The translations under genes were made by a program, and so were the position numbers. This document shows positions 8,046-10,399 of a DNA stretch of 10,399 nt, piece after piece; the stretch's first letter is position 1, and every line of letters begins with the position of its first letter. Source of the DNA: Euperipatoides rowelli (taxonomy: Eukaryota; Onychophora; Udeonychophora; Euonychophora; Peripatopsidae). The stretch lies in assembly GCA_003024985.2 (NCBI GenBank), contig PXIH01S0007600.1; one strand, given 5' to 3'. Under the pieces are notes generated by a model, which did no database searches, was not told the origin of the DNA, and worked only from the letters and a program-made list of their open reading frames with translations.

Positions 8046-8061
8046 TCACCAGCTTGATAAA
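8046..8061 (-). repeat. 16-bp exact copy of the penultimate exon's 3' end and donor site
   Basis: TCACCAGCTTGATAAA (+ strand) occurs both here and at 8825-8840, where it forms the end of an HGSNAT exon plus its GT donor. Read on the minus strand, both copies give TTTATCAAGCTG|GTGA. Sequence on either side of the 16 bp does not match. Confidence 0.9.
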
Positions 8062-8090
8062 CGTTTCTCAATAGATATTTTATTAGATTC
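8050..8090 (-). other. candidate alternative 41-nt exon inside the last HGSNAT intron
   Basis: On the minus strand a strong acceptor (a pyrimidine-rich stretch ending TTTATCCCAG, 8100-8091) precedes 41 nt that end at the duplicated donor G|GTGACA (8050/8049). Its phases equal those of the 113-nt penultimate exon: one base completes the incoming codon, then 13 codons, then one base outgoing. It could therefore replace that exon in frame, encoding NLIKYLLRNVYQA before the last exon. Doing so would remove a membrane helix. There is no homology to known HGSNAT protein except the last three residues (YQA). This is an inference from splice signals only; it may be unused. Confidence 0.25.
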
Positions 8091-8507
8091 CTGGGATAAA
8101 GAAAATAGAGTAGTCTGGGAAAATAAATAGTATGCAATCAACCTTATTTTCCTAATCCCCCCAATAAATAGAGAGGTGACAGACATCATAGGTCTACAAA
8201 GAAATAATTCCCATAAACATAAAACACAGTAAGCCAAATGAAAAAATAACTAATCCTAACAATAAAACCAGACTAATAAGGCTCAATTTGAAAAGATAGA
8301 TTAAGAAATCCATGAAATATGCAATCAGGCCGATCACATATACAGTATAATAGCCTAGCATATATTCATGATTAATTAAATTTTTAATAATACACAAGTG
8401 TAAATTACAATTAAACTACATTTTAGATATTTTTTATTAAAGTACTCTTTAAAACAGAAAAAGTCATTTAAACCTGCATCGGGCGCAATTAATCTGTACA
8501 ATTCATG

Positions 8508-8521
8508 CCCCCCCCCCCCCC
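8508..8521 (+). repeat. homopolymer C14 run
   Basis: Fourteen C follow ATTCATG in the last HGSNAT intron. Read on the coding (minus) strand of HGSNAT it is a G14 run in the pre-mRNA, able in principle to form a quadruplex. It is the longest of three same-strand C runs here. Confidence 0.95.
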
Positions 8522-8828
8522 TCAGTTGCAGCTTTATTTTAGTAATATGTTTAGAATCATGACTAATGTAGGTTTCAGTGATTAAATAAATTACTTGGAT
8601 CAATGAGTAGGAATTTTAATTTTTTTTTTTTGCAAAATTAATTGCATAAAGTACAGATCAATATTAAAAATAAAGGAATTAATACAATAGGTAGTTTTAG
8701 TATTAAACTACCAATTAAGTTTTTGACAATATTTTAACTTCGTGATTATTAATCCATCTATTTTTTTTTTAATTTATTAATTTCATTACTCGAAAATAAA
8801 AACTTAATAAATGACAATACCAACTCAC

Positions 8829-8941
8829 CAGCTTGATAAAGAGGAGCTCCACTAATCCATTTTTTAACATCAATTAGAATATATAATAATATTAACATAA
8901 TGTAAGCAGTGCTTGCCATACTTAATACATATGATAATGAC
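8829..8941 (-). CDS. HGSNAT: HGSNAT penultimate coding exon
   Basis: This 113-nt exon has canonical borders: acceptor CCTCTTTAG (8942) and donor G|GTGAGT (8829/8828). Its first base completes the Trp codon begun at 9024-9023. It reads SLSYVLSMASTAYIMLIL, one membrane helix continuing to LLYILIDVKKW, then ISGAPLYQA and the first base of Gly. The vertebrate protein has NLWSLSYV, then a helix, then VDVK and W-T-G-T-P before GMNS. Spacing is preserved without indels across the helix. The exon's last 12 bases and donor are duplicated within the next intron at 8046-8061. Confidence 0.93.
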
Positions 8942-9022
8942 CTAAAGAGGAAGAAAAAAATGATGATCAGTGGTTCATTTTATTCATTATATTACACTAC
9001 TTGTCTATTACGATATACTCAC
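8942..9022 (-). other. short HGSNAT intron (81 nt)
   Basis: On the minus strand it begins GTGAGTATAT and ends TTCTTCCTCTTTAG with a long pyrimidine tract. The flanking coding sequence joins as TG|G (Trp) in the invariant NLW-SLSY segment, which fixes both splice sites. Confidence 0.9.
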
Positions 9023-9093
9023 CATAAATTTTTATTGATGGGTATCCAGCCATCATTTTTACTAGCTTTGCAAAGGATTAGGCTGCTAACACC
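9023..9093 (-). CDS. HGSNAT: HGSNAT antepenultimate coding exon
   Basis: This 71-nt exon lies between acceptor TTTACCAG (9094) and donor G|GTGAGT (9023/9022). It begins in phase 0 with GGT and encodes GVSSLILCKASKNDGWIPI, then NKNL and two bases of Trp. The vertebrate counterpart is G-L-I-S..., then S-E-N-E-G-F-I-P-V-NKNLW; the alignment is gapless, and the GxIPxNKNLW lumenal block is diagnostic for this family. The active-site His and N-terminal helices would be in exons beyond the window's right edge; none of them is visible up to 10399. Confidence 0.92.
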
Positions 9094-9284
9094 CTGGTAA
9101 ATAGAATATACAGTATATAAATAAGTTGTTTTTTTTTTTAAAAAAATGGATATTTGTAAATATTTTTCATAAAGTGTAATGTGAATGTTGTTTTAACTTT
9201 ATTTTAAGCAGCAAAATTAAAATTTATGATAAAAAAGATTTAAAAAAATAAAAAAAGGAAAAAACATACAAGCTACAGAGCCGA

Positions 9285-9760
9285 GACAAATAGTTCAGAC
9301 TAGAAGGACTATAGCAGAGTATTTTTGTAATTTGAATTTCGACTCCTCCAAAACTTCTTATACAGCTTGCAATTGTTTTTTTAGACTTTAGAAATAATTT
9401 CATTGTACTAAATTACATTCATAAACCCATCCATGTCATTCTATACTCTTTAAGCTCAAATATTACGAGACCATAACCCTGCCAGCTCTTTATTAGTCTC
9501 ACTAATGCATTCATTCAGTCTTGCAACTTTCACCCTGGCCATAATAGTAGTATCAAATTCCAGAGTCTGATTTGAAGTTAAATTGCTCATCAGGCAAAAT
9601 AATCTTATTTCAATCATCAAATGTCAAGTATACAAACTTCACTCTATCCTTGTACTGCGCTAGAGTTAGCAAGGGCTTCTCAGCAATCACACATTATTAT
9701 AGGCTTCTCTTGTAATTGGTACTTATTGTATCAATTTCAAGTTCTCTCTTCCCCAAGAGT
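9285..9760 (-). pseudogene. degenerate Tc1/mariner-type transposase relic
   Basis: Read on the minus strand, scattered frames match the Tc1-like DDE transposase order. AEKPLL with a following K-D-R-V-K-F (9684-9640) corresponds to the ARKKPLL...ARLKFA block. DD-stop-NKIILPDEQFNF (about 9620-9580) corresponds to WxxVxxSDExxFxLF and keeps the first catalytic Asp. RAGRVMVS (about 9490-9466) corresponds to the GGGSVMVWG block. MDGFMNVI with YNEII (about 9434-9400) corresponds to the IDG-MN-Y block. FKLQKYSAIV (about 9342-9314) corresponds to FQQDNAPxH, with the second catalytic Asp replaced by Tyr. There are many stops and shifts, and no complete terminal repeats were found. It lies in an HGSNAT intron, in the same orientation as that gene. 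Confidence 0.6.
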
Positions 9761-9884
9761 AATATTTTTTTAGTAATTATTTTAGAAAATCAATATAAAA
9801 AAAAAAAACCTGTTACATTTGACCTTTAAGTATTGTCATGAATACCAGTTAAATAATAATTGCAATGTTTTCAGTGTTCAGCTG

Positions 9885-10012
9885 AGTATATATTGTACAT
9901 ACTGTAAATATACTGTATACATGTACAGTATATGCACTTGTATACACTATATTATGTACAGTACATAGTTACTATACAGTATATGCAGTAGTTATATACT
10001 GTACATATTGCT
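9885..10012. repeat. TACAGTAT/ATACTGTA palindrome cluster
   Basis: This stretch of about 130 bp is built largely of the words TACAGTA, ATACTGTA, GTACAT and TATACA. It includes an inverted repeat with 10-bp arms, ATATACTGTA (9908-9917) and TACAGTATAT (9924-9933), separated by 6 bp. Further copies are at 9975-9982 and 9996-10003. It looks like an expanded palindromic simple repeat. Confidence 0.7.
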
Positions 10013-10241
10013 TTGTATTGATTCACCCATGAAGTTTAATTTGAAAGTTATCATTCGTTTATTTTAAGTTTGATCAACTGTGCAATATCAATGGCGATTG
10101 ATGCTGCTTAAAGTGGTTTATCAATGATTTTTTTTTTTTAATCGATTTATGTTTAGTTTTACTTAAAAATATTTGTTTAATTAATCAATTTGAAAAATTT
10201 AAACAGAAACATAGAAAAATTTCTACGTTGCTTAAAAAAAA

Positions 10242-10252
10242 TAGAACCCCTG
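10242..10252 (+). mobile_element. possible right end of a hAT-type DNA transposon
   Basis: The string AGAACCCCTG at 10243-10252 is the reverse complement of CAGGGGTTCT, a terminal sequence typical of many hAT elements. It is preceded by an A-rich stretch, as such ends often are. No matching left end or 8-bp target duplication was found in the window, so this rests on a 10-bp word only. Confidence 0.2.
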
Positions 10253-10254
10253 GC

Positions 10255-10271
10255 TGACGTCAATTTGACGT
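10255..10271. promoter_or_regulatory. CRE-like palindrome TGACGTCA with inverted partner
   Basis: TGACGTCA (10255-10262) is an exact cAMP-response-element consensus. It overlaps a 15-bp perfect palindrome ACGTCAA-T-TTGACGT (10257-10271). CpG-containing words are rare here. It may be a bZIP site or part of a repeat; function is unproven. Confidence 0.3.
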
Positions 10272-10399
10272 AAAATCTCGGTGGGTGTAAATGCATATCT
10301 GGGATAAAGAGGCTATCACGCTGCTGACACTAGTCATGAATTCATTACATTATTNTTTAGAAAAATAGTCAACCGATGTTATTACTTAAAGTTTTGAAG

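Larger units (their letters stand above)
7480..8828 (-). other. last HGSNAT intron (1349 nt)
   Basis: The minus-strand donor GTGAGT at 8828 and acceptor TTTAG at 7480 are canonical GT-AG ends, and the flanking codons join in phase (G|GA). Contents: a more balanced island with a small hairpin at about 7630-7780, a copy of the exon's donor end at 8046-8061, a C14 run (8508-8521), and T-rich stretches that give long hydrophobic ORFs on the minus strand which I take as compositional. Confidence 0.85.
9094..10399 (-). other. HGSNAT upstream intron, at least 1306 nt, filled with decayed repeats
   Basis: No further HGSNAT exon is seen between the acceptor at 9094 and the window end. The region holds a Tc1/mariner relic, an A/T palindrome cluster, a possible hAT-type end and a CRE-like palindrome. 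A single ambiguous base is present at 10355. Confidence 0.75.

Noticed and set aside
8046-8237. Minus-strand ORF of 63 codons covering the duplicated donor end.
   Set aside because: It reads in a different frame from the phase-matched candidate exon and has no family resemblance; kept only as the 41-nt exon candidate.
8194-8397. Minus-strand ORF of 67 codons with several hydrophobic stretches, resembling a small membrane protein, in the last HGSNAT intron.
   Set aside because: T-rich intron sequence automatically gives Phe/Leu/Ile codons. There is no coding-type composition, no homology I recognise, and the HGSNAT exons on both sides join in phase without it.
7709-8855. GAGCTCCACTA shared between the island near 7713 and the HGSNAT exon near 8844.
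   Set aside because: An 11-bp match with no extension on either side; likely chance or a shared SacI-like palindrome word.
8909-9100. Plus-strand ORF of 63 codons.
   Set aside because: It is the antisense shadow of two HGSNAT exons whose minus-strand reading matches the family without gaps.
1-10399. CRISPR array, bacterial operon or phage system.
   Set aside because: Introns, a copia element, Tc1 remains and an animal lysosomal enzyme show eukaryotic nuclear DNA; no regularly spaced repeats are present.

Overview
The window is AT-rich nuclear DNA from a multicellular eukaryote. It has spliced exons with GT-AG introns, a broken Ty1/copia-type retrotransposon, a decayed Tc1/mariner transposase, and long homopolymer A/T and C runs. 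An invertebrate animal fits best: the one host gene that can be named is an animal lysosomal enzyme, and copia plus Tc1 relics in AT-rich introns are common in arthropods. A crustacean is my guess, but only from texture (dense TACAGTAT palindromes, C runs), not from a diagnostic sequence.

Layout. (1) 1-3469: the 3' part of a copia-superfamily LTR retrotransposon on the + strand. It runs from the end of gag (CCHC zinc knuckle) through protease, integrase, reverse transcriptase and RNase H to a polypurine-like tract and a 232-bp 3' LTR bounded by TGTTAA...TTAACA. Many frameshifts and stops, plus YVDG in place of YVDD, make it inactive. The 5' LTR lies outside the window. (2) 3584-3791: a likely terminal coding exon of an unrecognised + strand gene, with a 3' UTR and an AATAAA signal at 3908. 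If so, the copia copy sits in the last intron of that gene, in the same orientation. (3) About 3930-7160: gene-poor AT-rich DNA with homopolymer runs and palindromes. (4) 7163-9093: the last three coding exons, on the minus strand, of an HGSNAT orthologue (heparan-alpha-glucosaminide N-acetyltransferase, lysosomal heparan sulfate degradation). (5) 9094-10399: upstream intron or flank holding a dead Tc1/mariner transposase (about 9285-9760), a TACAGTAT palindrome cluster (about 9885-10010) and a possible hAT-type element end (about 10242-10252).

The two host genes are convergent and their tails are roughly 3 kb apart. The most interesting observations are in HGSNAT. First, a 46-codon in-frame open extension follows the conserved UGA stop, in the context UGA-CUG. 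Second, a 16-bp exact copy of the penultimate exon's 3' end and donor site lies inside the last intron, next to a good acceptor, which together could form a 41-nt phase-compatible alternative exon. I see no CRISPR array, tRNA or rRNA gene, and no new multi-gene system.
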